From: Pseudomonadales bacterium
Lineage (GTDB): Bacteria; Pseudomonadota; Gammaproteobacteria; Pseudomonadales; UBA7239
Direction of reading: 5' to 3'
Length of the DNA stretch: 64,000 nt
Assembly: GCA_028280345.1 (NCBI GenBank)
Contig: JANQLY010000006.1
Location: 57,621 to 121,620 of the forward strand
In this document: piece after piece, positions 37,045 through 45,179 of the stretch
Position numbering within the stretch: the first letter of the stretch is position 1
Layout of the letters: every line of letters begins with the position of its first letter
Position numbers and translations under genes: made by a program
Notes under the pieces: model-generated
The model's input: only the letters and a program-made list of their open reading frames with translations
What the model was told of the DNA's origin: nothing
Databases searched by the model: none

Positions 37045-37638
37045 TTGAGCAAGGAACCTAAAGACTATGAAGCTGTTGATGCCGAACAAACGGCTTATTG
37101 TGTTGAATGTAGAAGCACGATAAATATACGTGCTCTGAAATGCTCACATTGTGGGAGTTATCAAGATTGGCGAAGGCACTTTGGCACTACCACAAGCTCT
37201 ATTGCTCTTATTATAGCTTTAGTACCATTCATTACATTAACTGTAAAAGCTCTACTGCCTGATTATTCTAAAACAACTGTTACTTTTCTTCGTGGTGGTA
37301 CACAAGGGGTATATTTCGTCGGCACAAATACCGGAAATAAGATTTCAATCTTAAAAGGGATTCGTGTAATTCATCCTAAATGGGGAGAGCATTATCTGCC
37401 CTCGGAAGAATCTAAAAAACAGGATTTTTCTATAAAGCCTGGTGAGCCTATCACTTTTACGTTTAAAACAAATTATTTTGGGCACACTAGCAGGGATGAG
37501 CTACAAGAAGACGCATATGCAGAATGTAAGGCATATGCTGACATCATTGAGTATGGAGGCCCTGAATCTAGCTTATTAATCACTGATAGTGAAGAGTGCC
37601 ATGAATTCTGGACATTCTTTATCACACCGAGCGAGTAA
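37045..37638 (+). CDS. Cassette 1: zinc-ribbon, single-helix membrane protein of unknown function
   Basis: The 197-residue product starts at a TTG, chosen because a strong AAGGAGGA lies five bases upstream. Residues 19-37 form a zinc ribbon (YCVEC and KCSHCGSY). Residues 50-72 are a hydrophobic helix (SSIALIIALVPFITLTVKALL). The remainder is a beta-rich domain with GGTQGVYFVGTNTGN. The zinc ribbon is likely cytoplasmic and the C-terminal domain external, a layout that could sense or signal across the membrane. No family recognised. Confidence 0.75.
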   Translation: MSKEPKDYEAVDAEQTAYCVECRSTINIRALKCSHCGSYQDWRRHFGTTTSSIALIIALVPFITLTVKALLPDYSKTTVTFLRGGTQGVYFVGTNTGNKISILKGIRVIHPKWGEHYLPSEESKKQDFSIKPGEPITFTFKTNYFGHTSRDELQEDAYAECKAYADIIEYGGPESSLLITDSEECHEFWTFFITPSE

Positions 37639-37659
37639 TATTAGTGTTACGAAGCAACG

Positions 37660-37717
37660 ACCTAACAAGCCAATCAATGGCACCTCACGGCTGGACCTCC
37701 ACACCGAGCCATTATAC
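37660..37717 (+). other. Putative attC after cassette 1 (degenerate)
   Basis: ACCTAAC at 37660-37666 is a RYYYAAC core, six of seven bases complementary to the GTTAGGC that starts this cassette. A possible partner ATTATAC lies at 37711-37717, giving 58 bases with a weak internal stem (GGCTGG, GAGCC). Alternatively the site extends to GTTATAC at 37868, which would be unusually long. The boundary is uncertain. Confidence 0.4.
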
Positions 37718-37760
37718 ATATTACATAACTCAATATAGGACACCCAAGAAATAAATGCGC

Positions 37761-37874
37761 GCCTAGCATGATAGCCAGCATGCTAATTATTTGATTTAAT
37801 TGGACTTTTAAAACCGTGGATCAAAAGCATGAGCATTGGGAACAAAGCCAGTGCGCATCAATCAGCTGTTATAC
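37761..37874 (+). repeat. Direct repeat copy B ending in a GTTATAC core site
   Basis: Second copy of the repeat at 36917, lying in front of the 365-residue cassette gene. It ends in GTTATAC (37868-37874), the exact reverse complement of the GTATAAC that closes that cassette. Confidence 0.6.
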
Positions 37875-37904
37875 ATAAATCAGCACAAGGGAAACTAAGC
37901 AAGT

Positions 37905-39002
37905 ATGCATAAATCTCAACTTCTCTATGACCCGCTTCCAATTGCAAGAATGGGTATTAGAAAAGAAACTGAAGAAATCGTTATTGGTCACGACTATTCC
38001 TGTTTCGCAAATATGCTTGAAGAATATATTTCCTTTGGGGCAGTTGATATATGTATGCCTAAATCTGCGCCAGAAATTTTATCTATGGATGAGATGCCAT
38101 CATTATTAAAGAATCGCATAAAGATCTTTAACGACGATGATGAAATAGAGGCGATGCGCCGGGTTCTTCATGGCCTGAGGAGAGAATTTGAAGTTATAAT
38201 TACTGACGAGGATCAACGCTTAAAATTTAAAAAAGACACCTCTAAAGAAATCATTAGAAATATAAATTACATTCACTCAGTAGTTAAAAAGCTAGCTATC
38301 GGATTTAATCATGGTATACAGATTGACGTTAACCCTGACCCATCAATTCAATCTCTACGATATCTACGTGAAATAACTAAAGATTCACAAACAAGAATTG
38401 TCTTGGCCCAACTAGAGGCACTAATGGGTTTATATGAAGGTGTTGGTTTTCAAGCACCAACACCACCTAAAGATACTCCCCCCTTAGAAATTATTTCTGT
38501 CTTTGATCGCCTTATTAATGACAAGACATACTTAGAATACTCTGATTCTGTGGCTCAGCTTGCTGATCCATCTAGACGTGACAACGCGATGATCCATATC
38601 CGAGATTTGGAGCGAGGCGTTAGATCATTGAGTTTCGTATCTGCCGGATGGAACTATGCAGCAAAAGTAATAAAAGCATGGAGCGGAGTTCCAGTACCAG
38701 AATCGGGCGCGATATCTAGCATAATACAAGGCCGCTCTTTACCAGCCTTTGTTGATTTGCAAGCAGCTAGAGAGAATGCTGTTAGCATGTGGAAGAAAAC
38801 TGACTTAGTGGACTCTCCTCTGGGCAGGGATGGAAAATCACTTGTCGAAGGAGAAGTTTTATGGATACCACCTTTGAGCTCTATGGAAATATATTCAACA
38901 GATAATAAGCCCTTTAGTAGTTTTGGTAAGGTTAGTGATTTATTGGAGGCCCTTGAAAAGGCCCAAGAGCATCTTGAAAAACAAGATGATAGCAATGTAT
39001 AA
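37905..39002 (+). CDS. Cassette 2: 365-residue protein of unknown function
   Basis: A cytoplasmic-looking protein without a signal peptide or membrane helix. It is acidic at the N-terminus (EEIVIGHDYSCFANMLEEY), has a central helical part and ends in a predicted coiled-coil helix (SDLLEALEKAQEHLEKQ). No motif that I recognise. The ribosome binding site is weak (AAGG is distant). Its stop codon TAA is embedded in the core of the following attC, as is common for integron cassettes. Confidence 0.7.
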   Translation: MHKSQLLYDPLPIARMGIRKETEEIVIGHDYSCFANMLEEYISFGAVDICMPKSAPEILSMDEMPSLLKNRIKIFNDDDEIEAMRRVLHGLRREFEVIITDEDQRLKFKKDTSKEIIRNINYIHSVVKKLAIGFNHGIQIDVNPDPSIQSLRYLREITKDSQTRIVLAQLEALMGLYEGVGFQAPTPPKDTPPLEIISVFDRLINDKTYLEYSDSVAQLADPSRRDNAMIHIRDLERGVRSLSFVSAGWNYAAKVIKAWSGVPVPESGAISSIIQGRSLPAFVDLQAARENAVSMWKKTDLVDSPLGRDGKSLVEGEVLWIPPLSSMEIYSTDNKPFSSFGKVSDLLEALEKAQEHLEKQDDSNV

Positions 39003-39072
39003 CAAGGCGCTGCTGTCGGATATATTTTCCGTTGCGCTCCAAATATGCCGCAGAGCGCGGCGCTAGTTGTAT
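38997..39072 (+). other. attC recombination site after cassette 2
   Basis: A 76-base imperfect palindrome runs from GTATAAC (38997-39003) to GTTGTAT (39066-39072). Inside these cores, AGGCGCTGC pairs with GCGGCGCT with one extra unpaired G on the 5' side, the asymmetry expected of integrase-bound attC strands. The inner arms (CTGTCGGATATAT, AAATATGCCGCAG) also pair. Size and structure fit the usual 57-141 base range. Confidence 0.75.
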
Positions 39073-39084
39073 CAAGGAGAAATG

Positions 39085-39642
39085 ATGTCCGTCGATTATA
39101 TTGGTGAATATTTCAACGAAGATGGATTTGACTTCACAAGGCTATTAAACGACGACTTCTTCCAACCTGTAAGAATTCTATTTAATGCAAAACACTATGT
39201 TTCTGCCTCTAAGCTTTTAGTTGTGGCTATAGATTCTATAAGTTTTATTGAATATGGGGACATAAAGGAAAATACATTTATAAAATGGCTAAATACTTAC
39301 GCTGATATTTCTAGCTTAGGAATAACGCCTGAAGAGCTTTGGGAGCATAGGAATGCTTTGCTACACATGAGCAGCATCCGGTCACGAAAAGTAGCATCAG
39401 GCAAAACCAGATCACTAGTGTCCTATGTAGGAGAAATACCAACAGGAGTTAAGTTGGATGATAGCTCAACAGGGTATTATAGTTTGCATGGTCTAATTCA
39501 AGCGTTTGGGCAAGCGTGTGGCAAGTGGTGCTTAACTTATGATGCCGAGCGTAGTAAAATTGACTCTTTCGTAGCTCGCTATGATTTAATCGCATCAGAT
39601 GCAAGGATGCTTCACATTGAACATCCTGTCAATAATAGCTAA
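39085..39642 (+). CDS. Cassette 3: small protein with a HEPN-like RNxxxH motif
   Basis: This 185-residue protein has no signal or membrane segment. The second of two tandem ATGs (39085) is preferred because AAGGAG lies five bases upstream; an in-frame TTG at 39067 lies in the attC itself. Residues near 90 read WEHRNALLHMSS, matching the Rx4H signature of HEPN nucleases. The surrounding helices (AKHYVSASKLLVVAIDSISF before it, YYSLHGLIQAFGQACGKW after) fit a helical HEPN fold. No nucleotidyltransferase partner is adjacent. Function unproven; an RNase toxin or accessory role is inference. Confidence 0.7.
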   Translation: MSVDYIGEYFNEDGFDFTRLLNDDFFQPVRILFNAKHYVSASKLLVVAIDSISFIEYGDIKENTFIKWLNTYADISSLGITPEELWEHRNALLHMSSIRSRKVASGKTRSLVSYVGEIPTGVKLDDSSTGYYSLHGLIQAFGQACGKWCLTYDAERSKIDSFVARYDLIASDARMLHIEHPVNNS

Positions 39643-39688
39643 CAAAGCGCTCAAGGAGACTAGGCACTGCGCGCTTTACCCATTAGCT
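39637..39688 (+). other. attC-like site after cassette 3
   Basis: AGCTAAC (39637-39643) overlaps the stop codon of cassette 3. ATTAGCT (39682-39688) is its near reverse complement. AAAGCGC pairs with GCGCTTT inside. At 52 bases it is slightly short, and the expected G of the G-TT cut point is an A, so it may be a worn site. Confidence 0.5.
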
Positions 39689-39714
39689 GAGCATTAGATT
39701 TATCAGGAGAATAA

Positions 39715-40635
39715 GTGCAAGAAGATATTCTAAGGGCCGCTGAATCCTTCAAGCAACAAATCCAAGCACTATCAAAGGAAGAATCTATAGCGCACCTTGA
39801 AAAGCAGAGAGCTCATTATAATGAGGAATATGCTGATTTCCTAGAGCATTATGAGTGCGAAAGCTGTTATCTCTGCGGCAAATCCTTTAAAACAATTAGC
39901 AAGTCAAGGCCATGCCCTCACTGGCTTCTGCGCAGATGTAAGTTCAAGAAGAAAGATTTCCCCAAAATTCTAGAGAAATACGATTTCTATCAAATATCAG
40001 CCTTTCTCAGGTGGGTTGCTAACGCTGAAGCAGGCGTGAAAAGCATAAACAACCTCCGAGAAGAGAGCAGTGAAAGAAAGGTATTTGAAATAACTATTCA
40101 ATGGCGAAATGTCGAGTGGACTTTGGATTGCTCAAGAAATGACTTTGATGGGCATACAGGCACTAAAGCCGATTTTCCTCATTGGCATTTTCAGATGCGA
40201 ATAGATGGAAATCAATTTATAAATTTTAACGACTACCACATTTCTTTCACCAAGGATGATCAGCTCAAGATCGTATTGGAACAAGATAGAGGCTCCGGCT
40301 TTTTACATTCTTTTGGCGCTGGCGGCCAAGGCATGCAGGAATACATGGAACGACTAACAGAGAATCCTGATGCATTTATTAAAAACGCAGTAAGAGCTGA
40401 TCAGCCTGAAGAAGGCACAGTCCACATGCAGTCCTTCGTTAAAGGCCCTGAAGGAGGAATACCTGGAGAAAAGATTGATGAAGCTATGAAAATGGCCATG
40501 GAAACAGGTAAAACACTCGCTCACTGCTTTCGGGAGGTCTTGGGAGATAACGAGAACATTTCAATATCAACTATCGCCAGCCCAGCAGATAGTGTTCCCG
40601 CAATTTCCAAAAGAACTAAACGCAAGCGAAGGTAA
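39715..40635 (+). CDS. Cassette 4: 306-residue Cys/His-rich protein of unknown function
   Basis: It starts at GTG with AGGAG seven bases upstream. An N-terminal amphipathic helix precedes CESCYLCGK (near residue 47) and CPHWLLRRCKF (near 68), which together look like a zinc site. A mixed alpha/beta middle includes WRNVEWTLDCSR and DFPHWHFQMRIDG. A Gly/Met-rich stretch (SFGAGGQGMQEYM) follows, and a very basic tail (SKRTKRKRR) suggests nucleic-acid contact. No family recognised. It is followed directly by a partial attC. Confidence 0.7.
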   Translation: MQEDILRAAESFKQQIQALSKEESIAHLEKQRAHYNEEYADFLEHYECESCYLCGKSFKTISKSRPCPHWLLRRCKFKKKDFPKILEKYDFYQISAFLRWVANAEAGVKSINNLREESSERKVFEITIQWRNVEWTLDCSRNDFDGHTGTKADFPHWHFQMRIDGNQFINFNDYHISFTKDDQLKIVLEQDRGSGFLHSFGAGGQGMQEYMERLTENPDAFIKNAVRADQPEEGTVHMQSFVKGPEGGIPGEKIDEAMKMAMETGKTLAHCFREVLGDNENISISTIASPADSVPAISKRTKRKRR

Positions 40636-40690
40636 AGCTAACAAGCCAAGTAAGCGGGACACTATAACCAGCGCCCCTTTTTTATGTGTC
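40636..40690 (+). other. Partial attC at the end of the array
   Basis: AGCTAAC starts right after the stop of cassette 4 and is followed by AAGCCAAG, but no GTTRRRY-type partner is found before the aminotransferase gene. The 3' half appears lost, marking the array boundary. Confidence 0.4.
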
Positions 40691-40706
40691 AAAACGATTC
40701 AAACGA

Positions 40707-41882
40707 TCAACCATAGATATCCAACGCCGCATTAACCGCCACACCGGAATTAATCGGCGCTTTCATCGAGGTTAATACTGCATCGAGTGCACCGAGGCAT
40801 AGCAACACATTGGTCTGGTTACACGCATAACCCATCAGACCAATACGCCATACCTTGCCCGCTAACGCACCGAGGCCCGCACCAATTTCCAGATTATATT
40901 TTTGTAACAAGGTTGAGCGTACTGCCGCTTCATCGACACCTTCGGGAATCGTCACCGCATTCAATTGCGGTAAACGATCTTTGGCATCCACCACAAATGA
41001 AAGCCCCATCGCTTCAACACCCGCAGCGAGTGCTTTATGGTGTTGCTGATGGCGCGCCCAGGCATTTTCCAGGCCTTCTTCTTTGAGAATCACAAGCGCT
41101 TCGTGCAAGGCATACAGGGCATTGATCGGTGCGGTATGGTGGTAGGCACGCTTGGCGCCTTCACCCCAGTAGCCCATCACAAGATTCATATCGAGGAACC
41201 AGCTTTGCACTTTGGTTTTGCGGTTGCTGATTACTTCGACGGCTTTTTCACTAAAGCTGACCGGTGAAATACCCGGCGTGCATGACAGGCACTTTTGCGT
41301 ACCGGAATAAATTGCATCAATACCCCACTCATCAACTTTGAGTGGCGAACCACCGAGGGAAGTCACGGTATCAACAATAGTCAGGCAATCGTGCTGTTGC
41401 GCCAGTTTGCACAGTGCTTCTGCATCACTGAGCGCACCGGTGGAGGTTTCTGCATGAACAAAGGCAAGGATTTTCGCATCCGGGTTGGCTTTGAGAGCTT
41501 CTTCGGCTTTCGCAACATCGACCGCCTTGCCCCACTCATCTTCCACCATAACAGCGGTAGCACCGATACGTTCGACGTTCTCTTTCATACGTCCGCCAAA
41601 TACACCGTTCTGGCAAATCACCACTTTGTCACCCGGCTCAACGAGGTTCACAAAACACGCTTCCATACCAGCAGAGCCCGGCGCGGAAACCGGCAGGGTC
41701 AGGCGGTTTTGGGTTTGAAACGCATACTGGATCAGTTCTTTTAGCTCATCCATCAGACCGATAAATTGTGGATCAAGGTGACCGATGGTCGGGCGTGACA
41801 TTGCTTCCAAAATACGCGGATTTACATCGGAAGGGCCCGGGCCCATCAGGGTACGCTCGTTAGGGTGGAAAGACTGGGTCAT
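40707..41882 (-). CDS. Alanine/serine-glyoxylate-type aminotransferase (class V, PLP)
   Basis: The 391-residue PLP enzyme of the AGXT/SGAT group transfers an amino group to glyoxylate. It shows MGPGPSDVNPRIL near residue 13, SAPGSAGMEACFVNL near 67, the cofactor aspartate in VDTVTSLGG (D171) and the PLP lysine K197 in YSGTQKCLSC. HHTAPINALYALHEAL is also typical. Whether alanine or serine is the donor cannot be decided. It is transcribed leftward and separated from rplQ by a bidirectional terminator. Confidence 0.88.
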   Translation of the reverse strand: MTQSFHPNERTLMGPGPSDVNPRILEAMSRPTIGHLDPQFIGLMDELKELIQYAFQTQNRLTLPVSAPGSAGMEACFVNLVEPGDKVVICQNGVFGGRMKENVERIGATAVMVEDEWGKAVDVAKAEEALKANPDAKILAFVHAETSTGALSDAEALCKLAQQHDCLTIVDTVTSLGGSPLKVDEWGIDAIYSGTQKCLSCTPGISPVSFSEKAVEVISNRKTKVQSWFLDMNLVMGYWGEGAKRAYHHTAPINALYALHEALVILKEEGLENAWARHQQHHKALAAGVEAMGLSFVVDAKDRLPQLNAVTIPEGVDEAAVRSTLLQKYNLEIGAGLGALAGKVWRIGLMGYACNQTNVLLCLGALDAVLTSMKAPINSGVAVNAALDIYG

Positions 41883-41944
41883 AGTTACTACCTTTCACTG
41901 TAAGTTATACAAATAAATCGAAATACTTTCACGGTTTTTAAAAC

Positions 41945-41976
41945 CAAAAACACCGGGAAGATACCCGGTGTTTTTT
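41945..41976 (-). terminator. Bidirectional terminator after the alpha operon
   Basis: CACCGGG (41951-41957) and CCCGGTG (41964-41970) form a 7-bp GC-rich stem around a six-base loop, flanked by six A on the left and six T on the right. On the minus strand it ends the rplQ transcript. Confidence 0.85.
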
Positions 41977-41993
41977 AGTAACCTGGACAAGGT

Positions 41994-42401
41994 TTACTCG
42001 TCGTCGTCATCCTCAAAATCGTCCTCGTCATCCACTTCCGGAATCGGGCGATCAACAAGCTCAACAAAAGCCATTGGCGCTTTGTCGCCCGGGCGGAAGC
42101 CGCATTTGAGAATGCGGATATAACCACCGGGACGGCTCTCGTAACGCGGACCAAGTTCGCTGAACAATTTGCCCACGGCTTCTTTATTACGCAGACGATC
42201 AAACGCGAGGCGGCGGTTAGCCACTGAATCGTTTTTCGCCAGCGTGATCAAAGGCTCGGCAAAACGACGCAGCTCTTTGGCTTTCGGCACGGTGGTTTTA
42301 ATCAGCTCGTGCTCAACCAGCGAAGAGGTCATATTGCGGAACATCGCCTTGCGATGAGAGCTGTTTCGATTTAACTGGCGACCACTTTGACGATGTCTCA
42401 T
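41994..42401 (-). CDS. rplQ: 50S ribosomal protein L17
   Basis: The 135-residue L17 begins [17 protein letters not shown], the invariant family start, and contains the [20 protein letters not shown] core. A very acidic C-terminal tail ([14 protein letters not shown]) extends it past the 120-127 residues usual in relatives. Last gene of the alpha operon, 29 bases after rpoA. Confidence 0.95.
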   Translation of the reverse strand: MRHRQSGRQLNRNSSHRKAMFRNMTSSLVEHELIKTTVPKAKELRRFAEPLITLAKNDSVANRRLAFDRLRNKEAVGKLFSELGPRYESRPGGYIRILKCGFRPGDKAPMAFVELVDRPIPEVDDEDDFEDDDDE

Positions 42402-42430
42402 GTCTGTTTACCTAATTAATAACCTTTAGC

Positions 42431-43426
42431 TTATGCGGATACTTTGTCGTCAGTGCGCAGGCTGGCGGGTGGCCAGTTTTCCAGACGCATACCGAGGGAC
42501 AGGCCGCGGGAAGCAAGGATGTCTTTGATTTCAGTGAGGGATTTTTTGCCAAGGTTCGGCGTTTTCAGCAATTCAACTTCTGTGCGCTGAATCAGATCCC
42601 CGATGTAGTAAATATTCTCTGCCTTGAGGCAGTTGGCGGAACGAACAGTGAGTTCCAGATCGTCAACAGGACGCAGCAGTACCGGATCGACTTCCTCTTC
42701 CTCTTTCTCTGTTTTGGTTTCCGCTTCACTTTCCAGATCCACAAAAGAAGCCAACTGCTGTTGCAGAATAGTCGCAGAACGACGGATCGCCTCTTCCGGA
42801 TCAATCGTGCCGTTGGTTTCCATATCGAGAATCAGCTTGTCGAGGTCAGTGCGCTGCTCAACACGGGCATTTTCAACCGAGTAGGACAAACGCACTACCG
42901 GGCTGAAAGAAGCGTCGAGTTGCAGGCGACCGATGGAACGGGTTTCATCGTCAGCTGAGTTGCGCGCATCGGCAGGCTGGTAACCGCGACCACGCTCAAC
43001 CGTTAAACGCATGTTCACCTCTGCCTTGTCGTTGAGGTGAGCAATCACATGCTCCGGATTAGCCACTTCAATATCGCTTTCGGTCTGGATATCACCTGCG
43101 GTGATAGTACCGGAGCCTTTGTGGCTCAGGGTCAGAACCGCCTGATCCTTGCCCTGCATGGAAATTGCAACACCCTTGAGGTTGAGCAGGATTTCAATCA
43201 CATCTTCCTGCACACCATCAATGGTGCTGTACTCGTGCTGTACATTATCAATTTCAACTTCGGTGATCGCACAGCCAGGCATGGATGACAGCAGAATGCG
43301 ACGCAGGGCATTGCCCAGCGTGTGACCAAAGCCGCGCTCCAGAGGCTCAAGGGTTACCTTGGCATGAGTTGCGGAGATTTGTTGCACGTCAATATGACGC
43401 GGTGTGAGCAATTCGTTTACTGACAT
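42431..43426 (-). CDS. rpoA: RNA polymerase alpha subunit
   Basis: The 331-residue alpha subunit has an N-terminal assembly domain with [23 protein letters not shown] in segments near residue 28. An acidic linker ([12 protein letters not shown], near 240) follows. The C-terminal DNA- and activator-binding domain contains [22 protein letters not shown]. It lies between rpsD and rplQ as in other gammaproteobacteria. Confidence 0.97.
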   Translation of the reverse strand: MSVNELLTPRHIDVQQISATHAKVTLEPLERGFGHTLGNALRRILLSSMPGCAITEVEIDNVQHEYSTIDGVQEDVIEILLNLKGVAISMQGKDQAVLTLSHKGSGTITAGDIQTESDIEVANPEHVIAHLNDKAEVNMRLTVERGRGYQPADARNSADDETRSIGRLQLDASFSPVVRLSYSVENARVEQRTDLDKLILDMETNGTIDPEEAIRRSATILQQQLASFVDLESEAETKTEKEEEEVDPVLLRPVDDLELTVRSANCLKAENIYYIGDLIQRTEVELLKTPNLGKKSLTEIKDILASRGLSLGMRLENWPPASLRTDDKVSA

Positions 43427-43502
43427 AAATTGTATACCTGTAAAAAGTTATTTCTGCCCCAAAAATCGGAGATCGTTTCAGTGTTACCGGCCTTACGAAA
43501 CC

Positions 43503-44126
43503 TTATTTAGAGTAAAGCTCGATAATCAAACTCTCGTTGATCTCGGATGGTAATTCGCCACGCTCAGGCACATGTTTGTATGTACCTTCCATTTTGCTGT
43601 TGTCCACTTCAACCCATTCAACGCGACCACGCTGGGTAGCGAGATCGATAGCTTGCTGGACACGCAACTGCTTTTTGGCTTTCTCACGTACAGCAACCAC
43701 ATCGCCAGCCTGCACCTGGTAGGAAGCAATGTTCACTACAACGTCATTGACCAGAATACCCTTATGGGCAACCAGTTGACGCGCTTCTGAACGGGTTGAG
43801 CCATAGCCCATTCGATAAACAACGTTATCAAGACGGCTTTCAAGAATTTGCAGCAGGTTCTCGCCAGTATTACCTTTACGGCGAGCTGCTTCTTTATAGT
43901 AGCTGCGGAACTGCTTCTCAAGCACACCGTAAAGGCGACGTACTTTTTGCTTTTCACGCAACTGCACACCGTAGTCAGACAGACGACCGCGGCGAGTTGG
44001 GCCGTGTTGACCCGGAGGAACTTCTGCCTTGCACTTGGACTCAAGCGGGCGTACGCCACTCTTGAGCATCAAGTCAGTGCCTTCACGTCGGGAGAGTTTA
44101 CAGGTTGGTCCCAGATATCTTGCCAT
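43503..44126 (-). CDS. rpsD: 30S ribosomal protein S4
   Basis: The ATG at 44126, behind a GAGG, gives the conserved [16 protein letters not shown] start and 207 residues. The open frame extends 19 codons further upstream, but that part overlaps rpsK and is not conserved. S4 nucleates 30S assembly and represses the alpha operon in E. coli. Confidence 0.96.
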   Translation of the reverse strand: MARYLGPTCKLSRREGTDLMLKSGVRPLESKCKAEVPPGQHGPTRRGRLSDYGVQLREKQKVRRLYGVLEKQFRSYYKEAARRKGNTGENLLQILESRLDNVVYRMGYGSTRSEARQLVAHKGILVNDVVVNIASYQVQAGDVVAVREKAKKQLRVQQAIDLATQRGRVEWVEVDNSKMEGTYKHVPERGELPSEINESLIIELYSK

Positions 44127-44152
44127 TATTACTGACCTCGTCTCTCTATCTA

Positions 44153-44539
44153 TTAAACGCGACGGCGCTTGGGTGGGCGACAACCGTTATGCGGAATCGG
44201 TGTCACATCGGAAATATTGGTAATTTTGTAGCCGAGGTTGTTCAGCGCACGCACAGCAGACTCACGACCTGGGCCAGGGCCCTTGATTTCAACATCGAGA
44301 TTTTTCAGACCGTATTCCTGGGCAGCTTCACCGGCACGTTCCGCCGCAACCTGGGCTGCAAACGGTGTACTTTTGCGCGAACCGCGGAAACCGGAACCAC
44401 CTGCAGTGGCCCAGCTCAGGGTATTACCCTGACGATCAGTGATCGTGATAATTGTATTGTTAAAAGACGCATGTACGTGGGCTACACCGTCCACGACTGT
44501 CTTTTTAACTTTCTTTTTACCTTTTGCTGGCTTCGCCAT
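44153..44539 (-). CDS. rpsK: 30S ribosomal protein S11
   Basis: The 128-residue S11 of the small-subunit platform has [18 protein letters not shown], the [19 protein letters not shown] loop and the C-terminal [15 protein letters not shown]. Ten bases after rpsM in the alpha operon. Confidence 0.97.
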   Translation of the reverse strand: MAKPAKGKKKVKKTVVDGVAHVHASFNNTIITITDRQGNTLSWATAGGSGFRGSRKSTPFAAQVAAERAGEAAQEYGLKNLDVEIKGPGPGRESAVRALNNLGYKITNISDVTPIPHNGCRPPKRRRV

Positions 44540-44549
44540 TACCGTCTAC

Positions 44550-44906
44550 CTATTTCTTGATGGGTTTGCGGGGACCTTTACGCGTCCGCGCGTTGGTTTT
44601 GGTACGCTGACCATGAACCGGCAAGCTGCGACGATGACGTAGACCGCGGTAGCAGCCCAGGTCCATGAGACGCTTGATGTTCATGTTGATTTCACGACGC
44701 AGATCACCTTCAACATCGTACTTAGCGATTTCTGTACGGATTGCATCCATCTGCTCTTCAGAAAGCTCACCCATTTTGGTGTCTTCTGCGATGCCGGTAG
44801 CCGCGCAGATTTGCTTCGCTGTAGGGCGACCAATGCCGTACACGTACGTGAGAGAAATCACTGCGTGTTTGTTATCCGGGATATTTACACCCGCTATACG
44901 TGCCAT
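44550..44906 (-). CDS. rpsM: 30S ribosomal protein S13
   Basis: The 118-residue S13 of the 30S head begins [19 protein letters not shown] and ends in the tRNA-contacting basic tail [15 protein letters not shown]. First gene of the alpha operon, 138 bases after rpmJ. Confidence 0.97.
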   Translation of the reverse strand: MARIAGVNIPDNKHAVISLTYVYGIGRPTAKQICAATGIAEDTKMGELSEEQMDAIRTEIAKYDVEGDLRREINMNIKRLMDLGCYRGLRHRRSLPVHGQRTKTNARTRKGPRKPIKK

Positions 44907-45044
44907 TCACCAACTCCAGTTTTCAAGTTGCCGACCTTAACCTGCTATCAGGTGTGGGCCGGTTGTTCACAAACTCCCCACAAAAGGCGCGAAATCTTAC
45001 TGCCTGTCTGTGGAAAAATCAATAACTGATTATAAATCAATCAG
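44907..45044 (-). promoter_or_regulatory. Candidate alpha-operon leader (S4 target by analogy)
   Basis: The 138-base gap between rpmJ and rpsM is the largest inside the spc-alpha series. In E. coli the corresponding region carries the S4-binding pseudoknot that controls rpsM translation. Here the rpsM start is preceded by GGAG seven bases upstream. I have not been able to fold the pseudoknot by eye, so the call rests on position. Confidence 0.35.
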
Positions 45045-45161
45045 TTAGCCCTGCCGCTGCTTGTGGCGCGGCTCCGCACTGCAGATCACACGTACCACGC
45101 CTTTGCGCTTGATGATCTTGCAGTTACGACACATTTTCTTCACTGATGCTCTTACTTTCAT
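45045..45161 (-). CDS. rpmJ: 50S ribosomal protein L36
   Basis: A 38-residue gene beginning [14 protein letters not shown]. The zinc-binding C+ form is intact: C11, C14, C27 and H33. It sits between secY and rpsM, 18 bases downstream of secY. Confidence 0.96.
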   Translation of the reverse strand: MKVRASVKKMCRNCKIIKRKGVVRVICSAEPRHKQRQG

Positions 45162-45179
45162 TACCTTGCTCCCAACTCT

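Larger units (their letters stand above)
37021..40690 (+). mobile_element. Orphan integron cassette array (four cassettes, no integrase seen)
   Basis: Four genes on the same strand, none recognisable as housekeeping and all AT-richer than the flanking genes, are each followed within 0-21 bases of the stop by a YYAAC-AA core (37660, 38997, 39637, 40636). At least one is part of a full attC-like palindrome. The 5' core of cassette 2 matches the reverse complement of its own 3' core exactly, and cassettes 1 and 4 match at six of seven bases. No tyrosine recombinase lies in the window, so this is an array without its integrase (CALIN type) or the end of a longer integron broken by bioA. Confidence 0.65.
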
